Positions 1-9,360 of a stretch of 64,000 nt of DNA are shown piece by piece. The stretch comes from an uncultured Sulfitobacter sp. (GTDB lineage: Bacteria; Pseudomonadota; Alphaproteobacteria; Rhodobacterales; Rhodobacteraceae): the NCBI GenBank assembly GCA_938003685.1, contig CALKXT010000047.1, forward strand, positions 1 through 64,000, written 5' to 3'. Under the pieces are notes generated by a model that was given only the letters and a program-made list of their open reading frames with translations, made no database searches and was not told the DNA's origin. Position numbers and translations under genes: made by a program. How positions within the stretch are numbered: position 1 is the first letter of the stretch; the number at the start of each line of letters is the position of its first letter.

Positions 1-1025
1 TGCGCAGACACCTCCAAGATCAGGGTGATTGGCCAAAAGGATTGGTTGTTGATCTCTGGGGTTCCGCCACGATGCGCACAGCAGGCGAAGAAGTTGCCAT
101 GGCGCTGCACCTTGCTGGGCTGGCCCCAAAATGGGACGAAGGATCAGAGCGCGTTTCCGGCTTTGAAATCCTACCACTCACGTTGCTCAACCGCCCACGA
201 ATTGACGTGACTTTGCGGGTATCCGGCCTGTTCCGCGATGTGTTCCCTGGTCTCAGCCAATTGTTTGAAGCAGGGGCCGCCGCCCTTGCGACGCGCGAAG
301 AAGCGCCTGACATGAACCCGTATCTTACCCAAGCCCCCCGCGTGTTCGGCCCTAAACCGGGGCTTTATGGTTTGAATATGGAAAGTGCGCTTACGGATTA
401 TTCCGACGAAGGCCGTGCAGCAGCAGGTGAGGCGTGGCTAAAGGGGTCCGAATGGGCGATCAACGCCCAAGGTGACGCGCAACAAGATCGTGCGGGGCTT
501 GAGGCGCGGCTTCATGGTGCTGATGGGTTTGCCCATATCCAAGACCTTACCGAAACTGACGTTCTTTTGGCCTCTGACTACGCCAGCCACGAGGGTGGTT
601 TTGCCGCTGCCATGGCGCATTTAGGTGCCGCTAAACCTGCGATCTATCACGTGGACAGCACTGTCGTCGGCACACCGCGCGCCCGTACCATGCCCGAAGA
701 AATCGCGCGCGTTGTGCGCGCCCGTGCTGCTAACCCTGATTGGGCCAGCGGTATGATGCGGCATGGTTTCCGGGGTGGTGCAGAAATTGCCGCAACACTT
801 GATAACCTCGCCGCCTTTGCGCATCTGACACGCGACGTGCCGGCACATCTGTTTGATCTGTATTTTGACGCCACATTAGGTCGTGATGATTTGGTCGCCT
901 TTATGGAAGCCGAAAACCCGCAGGCCCTCCAAGAAATGCGCGACCGTTTCGCGTCTTTGCGCGATGCGGGCCTTTGGATCACGCGGCGAAACTCTATCAG
1001 CGCACTCATGGATGCAGCGGAATGA
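1..1025 (+). CDS. cobN: Cobaltochelatase subunit CobN, C-terminal part (5' end outside window)
   Basis: Large subunit of the ATP-dependent aerobic cobaltochelatase (with CobS and CobT), which inserts cobalt into hydrogenobyrinic acid a,c-diamide. The reading frame is open from the first bases of the window (frame 3), so the ORF-track start at 42 is an internal TTG and not the true start. Visible family signatures are VVDLWGSATMRTAGEE, PLTLLNRPRIDVTLRVSGLFRD and the tail around GLWITRRNSIS. About 340 residues of a protein usually near 1100-1250 are present. The stop overlaps the cobG start (ATGA), so the two are probably translationally coupled. The operon promoter and any B12 riboswitch lie upstream of the window and cannot be assessed. 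Confidence 0.95.
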   Translation, partial: RRHLQDQGDWPKGLVVDLWGSATMRTAGEEVAMALHLAGLAPKWDEGSERVSGFEILPLTLLNRPRIDVTLRVSGLFRDVFPGLSQLFEAGAAALATREEAPDMNPYLTQAPRVFGPKPGLYGLNMESALTDYSDEGRAAAGEAWLKGSEWAINAQGDAQQDRAGLEARLHGADGFAHIQDLTETDVLLASDYASHEGGFAAAMAHLGAAKPAIYHVDSTVVGTPRARTMPEEIARVVRARAANPDWASGMMRHGFRGGAEIAATLDNLAAFAHLTRDVPAHLFDLYFDATLGRDDLVAFMEAENPQALQEMRDRFASLRDAGLWITRRNSISALMDAAE

Positions 1026-2152
1026 GTGCCAAACCTCAAATCAAAGGTTGGTGCCCCGGTGCTTTGCGCCCCATGTTGTCGGGTGATGGCTGGGTTGTGC
1101 GGGTGCGTCCCTATGGTGGCAGATTGACAGCCGCACAGGCCGAGGGTTTAGCCACGCTTGCTGCGGCACACGGCAATGGCATGCTTGATTTGTCTTCTCG
1201 TGGCAATCTTCAGATACGCGGTGTCAAAGAGGCAACTCATGCGACGCTTATCGCAGGGTTACGCGCCTTGTCATTGGTCGATGCGGATGCAAACATCGAG
1301 GGTCGTCGCAATATCTTGGTCACACCGTTCTGGCGTGTTGGGGATGAGGCCGAAGTATTGGCTGCACAGCTTACAGAAGCACTTGCGGCATCAGATGCGC
1401 CTGCTTTGCCCGGCAAATTTGGGTTTGCCATCGACACAGGCACCCAGCCTGTCCTGCAACAGGCGTCAGCGGATGTTCGAGTGGAACGAGATGCACAGGG
1501 CAGAATGATCCTTGTGGCTGATGGGTTTGAATTTGGCAAACACGTGACGCCGGAAACAGCAATCAACGAAGCCATCGCGTTGGCAAGCTGGTTTATGAAG
1601 GCGCGCAACGCAGAAACACGTATGGCGCAGGCGTTTCAAAATCACGCCAAACTGCCATCTGATTTTGCAGTGCCGCGTCAACGTCAATCTTATGTTCCGA
1701 AACCCGGACAGACACAGTCTGGTAATTTGGTTGCATTGGCATTTGGGCAAACGACATCTGAAACGCTTGCGTCATTGGTAAAATACGGCAGTCTACGTAT
1801 GACGCCTTGGCGGATGATGATAGTAGAAGACACGCGGCACATCCCACAGGTTGATGGGATCATCACAGACCCCGACGACCCACTGTTGCGCGTCGTTGCT
1901 TGCACAGGCGCGCCCGGATGTACCCAAGCGCGGGGAAGTACCCGCGATATTGCAGCCCTGCTTGCCCCTCATGTGGCACTCGATCAAATGCTGCATGTCT
2001 CTGGTTGCACCAAAGGTTGCGCACATCCCGGTTCTGCCCCGTTAACAATTGTTGCGACCAAATCAGGATATGACCTGATCCGAAATGGTTCAACGGGCGA
2101 CGCCCCTGACCAAATAAACCTAACCCCTGACACTCTAATCAAGGCGACCTGA
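1022..2152 (+). CDS. cobG: Precorrin-3B synthase CobG
   Basis: Oxygen-dependent enzyme of the aerobic cobalamin pathway that hydroxylates precorrin-3A and forms the lactone of precorrin-3B, preparing ring contraction by CobJ. It belongs to the nitrite/sulfite reductase-like family. The Fe-S ligand pattern is visible as C-x5-C (ACTGAPGC, Cys294/300) and C-x3-C (GCTKGC, Cys329/333), and an N-terminal LSSRGNLQIRG substrate-binding segment is present. The track start at 974 lies inside cobN; the ATG at 1022 (MSAKPQIKGWCPGALRP) overlaps the cobN stop as ATGA and gives 376 residues, a normal length. Its presence marks the aerobic route of B12 synthesis. Confidence 0.95.
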   Translation: MSAKPQIKGWCPGALRPMLSGDGWVVRVRPYGGRLTAAQAEGLATLAAAHGNGMLDLSSRGNLQIRGVKEATHATLIAGLRALSLVDADANIEGRRNILVTPFWRVGDEAEVLAAQLTEALAASDAPALPGKFGFAIDTGTQPVLQQASADVRVERDAQGRMILVADGFEFGKHVTPETAINEAIALASWFMKARNAETRMAQAFQNHAKLPSDFAVPRQRQSYVPKPGQTQSGNLVALAFGQTTSETLASLVKYGSLRMTPWRMMIVEDTRHIPQVDGIITDPDDPLLRVVACTGAPGCTQARGSTRDIAALLAPHVALDQMLHVSGCTKGCAHPGSAPLTIVATKSGYDLIRNGSTGDAPDQINLTPDTLIKAT

Positions 2153-2781
2153 TGCCACACACCTATATCACCGACGGCGCTGAGATTTATCGCCAATCCT
2201 TTGCCACCATCCGCTCCGAGGCCGCGCTAGGCCGTTTCACGCCTGAAGAAGAAATCGTGGCGGTACGCATGATCCATGCTGCTGGCATGGTGGGTCTTGA
2301 AGAACATGTGCGGTTTTCTGATGGCATGGCCATTGCAGCGCGCGCCGCACTTGAGGATGGTGCGCCGATCCTGTGCGACGCCTATATGGTCAGCGAGGGC
2401 ATCACCCGCAAACGCCTGCCAAAGCAGAACGAAGTGATTTGCACGCTGCGTGACCCAAAGGTGCCTGAGATGGCAAAGGACATGGCAAACACCCGATCTG
2501 CGGCAGCGCTTGAGCTATGGCGTCCGCACTTTGCCGGGGCGGTGGTCGCGATTGGCAATGCGCCCACTGCATTGTTTCACCTGTTGAACATGCTCAAAGA
2601 CCCTGAGTGCCCGCGCCCTGCCGCGATCATCGGATGCCCCGTTGGGTTCATCGGTGCGGCGGAATCCAAAGACGCATTGATGCAAGACTTGCCAGTGCCG
2701 TCCATGATCGTACAAGGACGTCTGGGCGGATCTGCGATCACGGTCGCAGCCATCAACGCGCTTGCCAGCAGAGTGGAATAA
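2152..2781 (+). CDS. cobH: Precorrin-8X methylmutase CobH
   Basis: Moves the methyl group from C-11 to C-12 of precorrin-8X to give hydrogenobyrinic acid. The protein has 209 residues, as usual for CobH/CbiC. Recognisable segments are EEEIVAVRMIHAAGMV, the DAYMVSEGI loop and the glycine-rich VVAIGNAPTALF and IIGCPVGFIGAAESK motifs. The ATG shares its A with the TGA of cobG, so the pair is tightly coupled. A short three-base gap separates it from cobI. Confidence 0.95.
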   Translation: MPHTYITDGAEIYRQSFATIRSEAALGRFTPEEEIVAVRMIHAAGMVGLEEHVRFSDGMAIAARAALEDGAPILCDAYMVSEGITRKRLPKQNEVICTLRDPKVPEMAKDMANTRSAAALELWRPHFAGAVVAIGNAPTALFHLLNMLKDPECPRPAAIIGCPVGFIGAAESKDALMQDLPVPSMIVQGRLGGSAITVAAINALASRVE

Positions 2782-2784
2782 ACG

Positions 2785-3516
2785 ATGGGTAAAGTTATTT
2801 GTGCAGGCCTAGGGCCAGGTGATCCCGAACTGATGTCGGTAAAGTCTGATCGGATGATCCGCGGTGCCAAGCACCTTGCGTATTTCCGCAAGAAAGGCCG
2901 TGCCGGGCAGGCCCGCACCATCGTCAAGGACATGTTGCGCGATGATGTGATCGAATACCCAATGGAATACCCGGTCACCACTGAACTGCACTTTAGCTCG
3001 GATGAATACAAACAGCTGATGATCGACTTTTACGCTGAATGGGCGGACAAGCTGGACACTTTGGCGCGCGACCACGATGTTGTCGTTCTTTGCGAAGGCG
3101 ACCCATTTTTCTATGGTTCGTTCATGCATCTGCACACTCGCTTGCAAGGGCGCGCCGAGGTCGAGGTGCTACCGGCGATTCCGGGTATGGTTGGCTGTTG
3201 GAACGCACTGGATACACCCTTCACATGGGGTGACGATGTGATGACGGTTCTGATGGCTACGCTGCCAGAAGACGATCTGGTCAGCCACATGTCCCGCGCC
3301 GATGCGCTGGTCATAATGAAAACTGGACGTAACCTTCCAACTGTGCGCCGTGCGTTGGCCGCCACTGGCCGTTTGGACGATGCGTGGTTGGTTGAAAAAG
3401 GCACGATGCCGGGCCAACGTGTCGCGAAACTGGTTGATGTTGATGATGCGGACTGCCCGTACTTTGCAATTGTTCTGGTACATGGTCAGGGCCGCAGACC
3501 AGAGGCCGCAGAATGA
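2785..3516 (+). CDS. cobI: Precorrin-2 C20-methyltransferase CobI
   Basis: SAM-dependent methyltransferase that converts precorrin-2 to precorrin-3A. It has 243 residues in the class III (CobA/CbiF-like) fold: the N-terminal GLGPGDPELMSVKSDRMI loop, the CEGDPFFYGSFMHL motif near residue 105 and the LPAIPGMVG segment. The YFRKKGRAGQAR stretch near residue 33 is typical of CobI/CbiL and separates it from the other methylases of the operon. It ends in a four-base ATGA overlap with cobJ. Confidence 0.94.
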   Translation: MGKVICAGLGPGDPELMSVKSDRMIRGAKHLAYFRKKGRAGQARTIVKDMLRDDVIEYPMEYPVTTELHFSSDEYKQLMIDFYAEWADKLDTLARDHDVVVLCEGDPFFYGSFMHLHTRLQGRAEVEVLPAIPGMVGCWNALDTPFTWGDDVMTVLMATLPEDDLVSHMSRADALVIMKTGRNLPTVRRALAATGRLDDAWLVEKGTMPGQRVAKLVDVDDADCPYFAIVLVHGQGRRPEAAE

Positions 3517-4247
3517 CAGGTTGGATTGCCATAGCAGGCCTAGGGCCGGGACGTGAGGACCTAGTCACACCAGAAGTTAACGCAGCGTTGGCACAAGCCA
3601 CGGACGTTATCGGTTATATCCCCTACGTTGCGCGCGTCGCTCCACGTGCTGGGTTGAACCTACACCCGACAGACAACCGTGTTGAGATCGACCGCGCACT
3701 GCATGCGCTACAACTGGCCGCGTCTGGCGCACGGGTTGTTGTGGTGTCATCTGGTGATCCGGGTGTGTTTGCAATGGCGTCGGCTGTGTTTGAAGCTGTT
3801 GAAAACAATCCTGAATACATCCAAACAGATATTCGTGTGCTGCCGGGCATTACCGCCATGCTGGCCGCCGCCGCCGCCGCTGGTGCGCCTTTGGGGCATG
3901 ATTTCTGCGCGATCAACCTTAGTGACAACCTCAAACCGTGGGCGATTGTTGAACGACGTTTACGTCTGGCTGCACAGGCTGACTTTGCGATGGCGTTTTA
4001 TAATCCACGTTCAAAATCGCGTCCCCATCAGTTCACTGAATGCCTGAACATCCTGCGTGAGGAATGTGGCTCAGATCGCCTGATCACTTTCGCTCGTGCG
4101 GTAAGCACCCCAGAGCAGGCCATCAATACTGTCACCTTGGGTGACGCGACACCGGAAATGGCAGATATGCGAACGGTCGTATTGGTGGGTAATTCAGCGA
4201 CGAAATACGTTGGGCGATACGTCTATACACCGCGGTCCGCACTGTGA
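3513..4247 (+). CDS. cobJ: Precorrin-3B C17-methyltransferase CobJ
   Basis: Carries out C-17 methylation with ring contraction, giving precorrin-4. The 244 residues show the CobJ/CbiH hallmarks: IAGLGPGREDLVTPEV, IGYIPYVARV, VVSSGDPGVFAMAS, LPGITAMLAAAAAAGAPLGHDF and FYNPRSKSR. The start codon overlaps the cobI stop (ATGA). The last 25 bases overlap the 3' end of cobK, which is encoded on the other strand. Confidence 0.95.
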   Translation: MTGWIAIAGLGPGREDLVTPEVNAALAQATDVIGYIPYVARVAPRAGLNLHPTDNRVEIDRALHALQLAASGARVVVVSSGDPGVFAMASAVFEAVENNPEYIQTDIRVLPGITAMLAAAAAAGAPLGHDFCAINLSDNLKPWAIVERRLRLAAQADFAMAFYNPRSKSRPHQFTECLNILREECGSDRLITFARAVSTPEQAINTVTLGDATPEMADMRTVVLVGNSATKYVGRYVYTPRSAL

Positions 4248-4969
4248 TTCAGCCACGCCATCACTTCGGCCACGTCTTTGGCGATGTTGTTCCCGGGCAA
4301 GGGCGGTCGATCTGCCATGATCACAGGCAGACCCAACATGCGCGCGGCGTCCAGCTTTGCTTGCGCGCCAATACCGCCCGCGTTCTTGGCAACGACATGC
4401 GTGATGGCATGTTCTTGCATCATTGTTTTGTCGTCTTGGGTGGTAAATGGTCCCCGCGCCAACAGAACCGTGGTGCTTGGCAACGGCAGCGTTGCGTCAG
4501 GCGCATCGACCAATCGCAAAACATAATGATGCTGCGGCTTGGCTGCAAACAAACCAATCTGCTGTTTTCCAATCGCGAGAAACACGCGGGCGGGCGCGTC
4601 GGGCAAAGTGGCAGGGATATCTTCTATGCGTGGCACCAGCGTCCAGTTGTCACCGTTTTGCGCAGCCCACGGCGGGCGCTCCAACCGGATCAGCGGCAGC
4701 GCCAATTTGCGGCATGCTTGATGCGCATTTGCGCTCATCCCGGCGGCAAAAGGGTGGGTGGCATCGATTACATGGGTGATGTTTGTGTCGCACAGGTATG
4801 CGATCAATCCAGTTACGCCACCAAACCCACCAATGCGCGTTGTCAACGGTTGGGAAACAGGCGAATTCGTACGTCCCGCATAGGAATAGACGGCATCAAT
4901 GCCAGCTTCGACCAGCGCTTTGGCCATCTGGCCCGCTTCGGTTGTGCCACCCAACAAAAGGACGCGCAT
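4223..4969 (-). CDS. cobK: Precorrin-6A reductase CobK, antisense within the cob operon
   Basis: NADPH-dependent reductase that converts precorrin-6A to precorrin-6B. The start chosen is the ATG at 4969 (MRVLLLGGTTEAGQMAKAL), giving 248 residues with the typical GGTTEA nucleotide-binding turn, the IDATHPFA motif and the AKNAGG motif near the C-terminus. The 107 extra residues at the N-terminus of the track ORF come from antisense cobL sequence and are not family-like. The gene runs against all its neighbours: its stop lies inside cobJ and its start codon overlaps that of cobL (see findings). Any promoter would have to lie inside cobL. Confidence 0.93.
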   Translation of the reverse strand: MRVLLLGGTTEAGQMAKALVEAGIDAVYSYAGRTNSPVSQPLTTRIGGFGGVTGLIAYLCDTNITHVIDATHPFAAGMSANAHQACRKLALPLIRLERPPWAAQNGDNWTLVPRIEDIPATLPDAPARVFLAIGKQQIGLFAAKPQHHYVLRLVDAPDATLPLPSTTVLLARGPFTTQDDKTMMQEHAITHVVAKNAGGIGAQAKLDAARMLGLPVIMADRPPLPGNNIAKDVAEVMAWLNHSADRGV

Positions 4970-6152
4970 GATGGGTGATCCTTGGCTTAGTATCATCGGA
5001 ATGGCTGACGATAGCGCGGCAAACCTGCCCTCTGCAAGCCGTGCCGCACTAGATGCGGCAGACGTGATATTCGGCGGACCGCGCCATCTGGAACTGGCGG
5101 GTGCAGGCGCGCGCGGACATCCGTGGCCCATCCCATTTTCAATTGACCCGGTATTGGTGCAACGTGGCAAAAGGGTTGCGGTACTGGCCTCTGGTGATCC
5201 ATTTTGGTTTGGCGCGGGTGGCAGCTTGTCAGCGCATCTTGATCCCAGCGACTGGCAAGTATTTCCAGCCCCCTCTACATTTTCAATCATCGCAGGTCAT
5301 TTGGGTTGGCGGTTGGAAGAGATCACATGCCACGGCCTGCACGCAGCGCCATTTGCGCGCCTGCGTGGTGTATTGGCACCGGGCAAGCGCCTGATTTGTC
5401 TGGTACGCGATGGCGATGCGCCCCGCTTATTGGCGAACTGGCTGACCAATCAAGGGGCGGGCGAAGCCAATTTATGGATATGTGAGCGCATGGGCGGTAC
5501 TTCGCAACGTGTACGAACAAGCACCGCCGCCGCGTTTGACTTAGATGATGTCGCCGCACCGGTTGCGGTGGCCGTTCAACTGCCCATGGGTGTTGGCCTG
5601 TCGCGCGCATCTGGTTTGCCGGATGATAGCTTTGCCCACGATGGGCAGATCACCAAGCGACCTGTGCGTGCGCTGACCCTATCTGCGCTTGCGCCAAAAT
5701 CGGATGAACTCTTGTGGGATATTGGCGCTGGATCAGGCTCAATCTCGGTGGAATGGTGTCTGGCCGGTGGACGTGCGGTTGCGTTTGAACAACATGAAAC
5801 GCGCGTTGCAAACATCACGCAAAACATCAATGATTTTGGTATTGAGTATCGGATGAACGTCATCCACGGCGATGCGGGCACTGGCCTGCGCGATCAACAA
5901 TTGCCAGATGCCGTATTCATTGGCGGTGGTGGCAACGCGGCTTTGTTCGAACAATTGTTTGAATTGCTGCCCAAGGGAACCCGCATCGTGGCGAATGGCG
6001 TGACGTTGGAAACCGAAAGCCTGCTTGCTGGCCTTCACGCCGACAAAGGCGGTGACCTGTTGCGCATCGAACTGGCCCAAGCGGCACCATTAGGTCGGAT
6101 GCGGGGCTGGCAATCGGCCCGCCCTGTTGTGCAGTGGAGCGTTACACTGTGA
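4968..6152 (+). CDS. cobL: Bifunctional precorrin-6Y C5,15-methyltransferase (decarboxylating) CobL
   Basis: Methylates precorrin-6B at C-5 and C-15 and decarboxylates the C-12 acetate side chain, giving precorrin-8X. It is a fusion of a CbiE-like methylase (residues about 5-200; ASGDPFWFGAGGSL, FPAPSTFSIIAGHLGW) and a CbiT-like Rossmann methylase (about 225-394; LLWDIGAGSGSISVEWCL, FIGGGGN). The start is ATG 4968 or 4971 (adjacent Met codons, MMGDPWLSIIGM), giving 394 or 393 residues. The track start at 4899 reads antisense through cobK. The stop overlaps the cobE GTG. Confidence 0.95.
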   Translation: MMGDPWLSIIGMADDSAANLPSASRAALDAADVIFGGPRHLELAGAGARGHPWPIPFSIDPVLVQRGKRVAVLASGDPFWFGAGGSLSAHLDPSDWQVFPAPSTFSIIAGHLGWRLEEITCHGLHAAPFARLRGVLAPGKRLICLVRDGDAPRLLANWLTNQGAGEANLWICERMGGTSQRVRTSTAAAFDLDDVAAPVAVAVQLPMGVGLSRASGLPDDSFAHDGQITKRPVRALTLSALAPKSDELLWDIGAGSGSISVEWCLAGGRAVAFEQHETRVANITQNINDFGIEYRMNVIHGDAGTGLRDQQLPDAVFIGGGGNAALFEQLFELLPKGTRIVANGVTLETESLLAGLHADKGGDLLRIELAQAAPLGRMRGWQSARPVVQWSVTL

Positions 6153-6517
6153 GATTTGTAGGCATCGGATTTCGCAGCGCGGCGGACTTGTCCAGCTTGC
6201 AAGACGCCCTGCAACAGGCACTTGTACAAGCAGGCGGTGGCGGCGTGGATGCGCTGGTCACAGAAGCGGCCAAAGCCCGTGAAAAAGTGTTCCGCGAATT
6301 GGCGCAGGTGATGGGTGTGCCGGGAATGGGCGTCACGCAAACAGATATTGCTCAGATGATCACACCGACACAATCGGTGCGCATCCAAGATAAATTTGGC
6401 ACTGGATCATTGGCCGAAGCTGCCGCATTGGTGGCAGCAGGCCCCGGTGCGCGATTGCTTGCAGAACGGGTGATCTCAAGCGATGGTATGGCCACTGCGG
6501 CCATTGCAGAGAATTAA
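6149..6517 (+). CDS. cobE: Cobalamin biosynthesis protein CobE (CbiG C-terminal-like)
   Basis: Small protein of the aerobic pathway that corresponds to the C-terminal domain of CbiG; its exact biochemical role is not settled. Recognisable features are the N-terminal GIGFRSAA turn, a central helical part ([10 protein letters not shown]) and [19 protein letters not shown] near the C-terminus. The start is taken as GTG 6149 ([10 protein letters not shown], 122 residues), because it overlaps the cobL stop as GTGA like the other junctions; the track GTG at 6134 is the alternative. It lies between cobL and cobM. Confidence 0.85.
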   Translation: MRFVGIGFRSAADLSSLQDALQQALVQAGGGGVDALVTEAAKAREKVFRELAQVMGVPGMGVTQTDIAQMITPTQSVRIQDKFGTGSLAEAAALVAAGPGARLLAERVISSDGMATAAIAEN

Positions 6518-6530
6518 GGGGAACGACGGC

Positions 6531-7316
6531 GTGACAGTACATTTTATCGGCGCGGGGCCGGGTGCGCCCGACCTTATTACATTGCGTGGGCGTGACCTGA
6601 TCGCGGCCTGTCCCGTATGTCTTTATGCAGGATCGCTGGTTCCCGAAGCCTTGCTGGCGCATTGCCCCAAAGACGCAGAAGTTGTGAATACAGCACGCAT
6701 GTCGCTGGATGAAATCATGGACGTTATCGCCAAAGCAGATGCGGCGGGCCATGATATCGCGCGTTTGCATTCTGGTGACCTATCGGTCTGGTCTGCGATG
6801 GGTGAACAACTGCGCCGTTTGCGGGGTTTGGGCATCGCTTATGACGTGACGCCGGGTGTGCCGTCATTTGCTGCTGCTGCCGCTGAACTTGGGGCTGAAC
6901 TGACCCTGCCGGGTGTTGTGCAATCGGTGATCCTGACGCGGACATCAGGCCGCGCCACGGCGATGCCCGATGGTGAAATGCTTGAAAATTTTGCCAAGAC
7001 TGGTGCGACATTGGCGATCCATTTGTCCGTGCATGTGTTGGATAAGGTGATTAATGAACTGACCCCACACTACGGTGCTGACTGCCCCGTTGCCGTTGTG
7101 TGGCGTGCCAGTTGGCCAGATCAGCGCATCGTCAAAGCGACGTTGGCAACCTTACAAACAGCCATTGGCGCAGAAATGGAGCGTACGGCGCTGATCCTTG
7201 TTGGTCACGCCCTAGGATCAGAAGATTTTGGCGAAAGCCGCCTGTATGCAGGGGATTATGATCGTCGATTCAGACCTGTTGGCACAGACCCCAGATTTCC
7301 GGAGACCGCAGAATGA
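6531..7316 (+). CDS. cobM: Precorrin-4 C11-methyltransferase CobM
   Basis: SAM-dependent methylation of precorrin-4 at C-11, giving precorrin-5. The family motifs are [70 protein letters not shown] and [10 protein letters not shown]. The start is GTG 6531, directly before VHFIGAGPG and about ten bases after an AAGGGG Shine-Dalgarno; the track start at 6483 lies inside cobE. The length is 261 residues. It overlaps cobB by four bases (ATGA). Confidence 0.95.
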   Translation: MTVHFIGAGPGAPDLITLRGRDLIAACPVCLYAGSLVPEALLAHCPKDAEVVNTARMSLDEIMDVIAKADAAGHDIARLHSGDLSVWSAMGEQLRRLRGLGIAYDVTPGVPSFAAAAAELGAELTLPGVVQSVILTRTSGRATAMPDGEMLENFAKTGATLAIHLSVHVLDKVINELTPHYGADCPVAVVWRASWPDQRIVKATLATLQTAIGAEMERTALILVGHALGSEDFGESRLYAGDYDRRFRPVGTDPRFPETAE

Positions 7317-8638
7317 TCCCCCCCGGCCTTCTCATTTCCGCACCCGCATCTGGCACTGGCAAAACTACGTTGATGCTGGGCCTTCTGGCGGCGCTCAAAG
7401 AACAGGGTGTGAATGTCCAGCCATTCAAAAGCGGCCCAGATTATATTGATCCCGCGTTTCATACCGCTGCATCAGGGCGTGCGTCATTCAACCTTGATAG
7501 CTGGTCGATGGACCGTGCCCGCATTGATGGTCTTGTGGGAAATGCCATGGGCGCTGATCTGATCCTCGCAGAGGGGTCGATGGGCCTGTTTGACGGTGTC
7601 GCAATACCGGGTGCCTGCGGGAATGGTGCAAGTGCGGATGTGTCGGCAATGATGGGCTGGCCCGTTGTTTTGGTGCTGGATGTGTCTGGTGCGGCCCAAT
7701 CGGTTGCAGCCACGGCGCTGGGTTTCAAGACGATGCGCCCAGATGTGAAATTAGCTGGTGTCGTATTGAACCGCGTTGCATCACCGCGTCACGAGGCGCT
7801 GGTACGTGTCGGGATGGCAAATGTGGGAATCCCTGTCCTAGGGTCGCTACCGCGCAGAACGACAATTGAGATGCCTGAACGCCATCTCGGATTGGTGCAG
7901 GCGGGTGAACAGGAAAACCTACCGCAGCTTTTGGCAGAGGCTGCTGCATTTGTGTCCGAGCATGTAGACATCGCGGCACTTCGCGCAGCGGCAACTGGGA
8001 TCATAAGTGATGCACCACCCCCAGCAAAAATACCGGCACCCGGCGGACGTATCGCACTGGCCCAAGACAATGCTTTCGCTTTTGTTTATCCGCACCTTTT
8101 GGCCGGGTGGCGCGCAGCGGGCGCGGAAATCATACCGTTCTCACCGCTAGCCGATGAAGCTCCAGACATGAGTGCGGATGTGTGTTGGCTCCCGGGTGGC
8201 TATCCTGAATTACACGCTGGGAAATTGGCTGCGGCGGTTAACTTCCGCACTGGGTTACAGGCTTTTGCGCAGACCAAACCAGTGCATGGTGAATGTGGTG
8301 GCTACATGGCGATGGGTGCGGGTATCATCGACAAAGAAGGCACGCGGCATGAAATGGCAGGGCTATTGGGGCTTGAGACGTCTTTTGCCAAACGCAAAAT
8401 GCACCTTGGGTATCGCAAAGCAGACCTGAACGCTGCGATCCCCGGTCATAACGCGCGCGCGCGCCTGCGGGGCCACGAATTTCATTACGCCAGCATCTTG
8501 GCAGAACCTGACGCGCCTTTGGCACATATCACCGACAGCAATGATCTGGATGTGCCCGAAACCGGATCGGTGCGCATATTCGACGGCGGTGGACGTGCCA
8601 CGGGGACGTTTTTTCACATGATAGCCGAGGCACCATGA
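7313..8638 (+). CDS. cobB: Hydrogenobyrinic acid a,c-diamide synthase CobB
   Basis: ATP- and glutamine-dependent amidation of the a and c carboxylates of hydrogenobyrinic acid, which makes the substrate of the CobNST chelatase. The 441 residues hold an N-terminal dethiobiotin-synthetase-like ATPase domain with P-loop [12 protein letters not shown] (residues about 9-20) followed by [10 protein letters not shown], and a C-terminal class I glutamine amidotransferase domain with GGYPELH and the nucleophile region [11 protein letters not shown] (Cys328). It overlaps cobM and cobA by ATGA junctions. Confidence 0.95.
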   Translation: MIPPGLLISAPASGTGKTTLMLGLLAALKEQGVNVQPFKSGPDYIDPAFHTAASGRASFNLDSWSMDRARIDGLVGNAMGADLILAEGSMGLFDGVAIPGACGNGASADVSAMMGWPVVLVLDVSGAAQSVAATALGFKTMRPDVKLAGVVLNRVASPRHEALVRVGMANVGIPVLGSLPRRTTIEMPERHLGLVQAGEQENLPQLLAEAAAFVSEHVDIAALRAAATGIISDAPPPAKIPAPGGRIALAQDNAFAFVYPHLLAGWRAAGAEIIPFSPLADEAPDMSADVCWLPGGYPELHAGKLAAAVNFRTGLQAFAQTKPVHGECGGYMAMGAGIIDKEGTRHEMAGLLGLETSFAKRKMHLGYRKADLNAAIPGHNARARLRGHEFHYASILAEPDAPLAHITDSNDLDVPETGSVRIFDGGGRATGTFFHMIAEAP

Positions 8639-9360
8639 GTGGCTTTGTCTCCTTTGTTTCATCTGGTCCAGGTGATCCGGAACTGTTGACGGTCAAGGCT
8701 GTGGATCGATTGCAGAATGCCGAGGTTGTACTGTTTGATGATCTAAGTTCAGGACCGATATTGGAACATGCCAAACCGGATGCTGACCTGATTGGCGTGG
8801 GTAAACGGGCAGGGCGCGCGTCCCCCAAACAAGATCACGTCAGCCGAGTGTTGGTTGAACACGCCCAAGCAGGCCTGCGCGTTGTGCGGTTGAAATCTGG
8901 CGACAGCGGCATGTTCGGGCGGTTGGAAGAAGAGATCGTAGCCCTGCAAGCAGCAGGTATCTCGTTTGAGATTATTCCCGGTGTGACGTCGGCCTCTGCG
9001 GCGGCGGCAACGGCGGGTATTCCTTTAACGCGCCGCCTTACTGCGCGACGTGTGCAGTTTATCACAGGTGCGGATGTCACAGGTGACCTGCCCGTTGATG
9101 TGAATATGGCCGCCTTGGCCGACCCGATGGCAACCACTGTTGTCTATATGGGCAAGCGCACGTTTGCGGGCTTGGCTGCGCGTTTGATCGAACATGGGTT
9201 GCCCGGCGATACACCTGCGATGCTGGCCGAGGCGGTGTCGACCCCAGCAGAAAAAGTGCAGCGGTTCACCATTGCCACGCTTGCCACACATCTGGAAACA
9301 ACCACCAGCACCACGCCTGCCTTGATCTTTTATGGCCCCTTGGCGGAGCTTGACGGGTGA
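8635..9360 (+). CDS. cobA: Uroporphyrinogen-III C-methyltransferase CobA
   Basis: Methylates uroporphyrinogen III at C-2 and C-7 to give precorrin-2, the entry step into the corrin branch (also shared with siroheme). The 241 residues carry the SUMT motifs: SSGPGDPELLTVKAVDRLQ, VVRLKSGDSGMFGRLEEE, IPGVTSASAAAATAGIPLT, VYMGKRTF and PAMLAEAVSTP. There is no siroheme synthase (CysG) dehydrogenase domain attached. The junctions are ATGA with cobB and GTGA with the DUF1636 gene. Confidence 0.94.
   Translation: MSGFVSFVSSGPGDPELLTVKAVDRLQNAEVVLFDDLSSGPILEHAKPDADLIGVGKRAGRASPKQDHVSRVLVEHAQAGLRVVRLKSGDSGMFGRLEEEIVALQAAGISFEIIPGVTSASAAAATAGIPLTRRLTARRVQFITGADVTGDLPVDVNMAALADPMATTVVYMGKRTFAGLAARLIEHGLPGDTPAMLAEAVSTPAEKVQRFTIATLATHLETTTSTTPALIFYGPLAELDG

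Noticed and set aside
4244-4978. 244-residue plus-strand ORF opposite cobK
   Set aside because: cobK on the minus strand has clear family motifs; the plus-strand frame has none.
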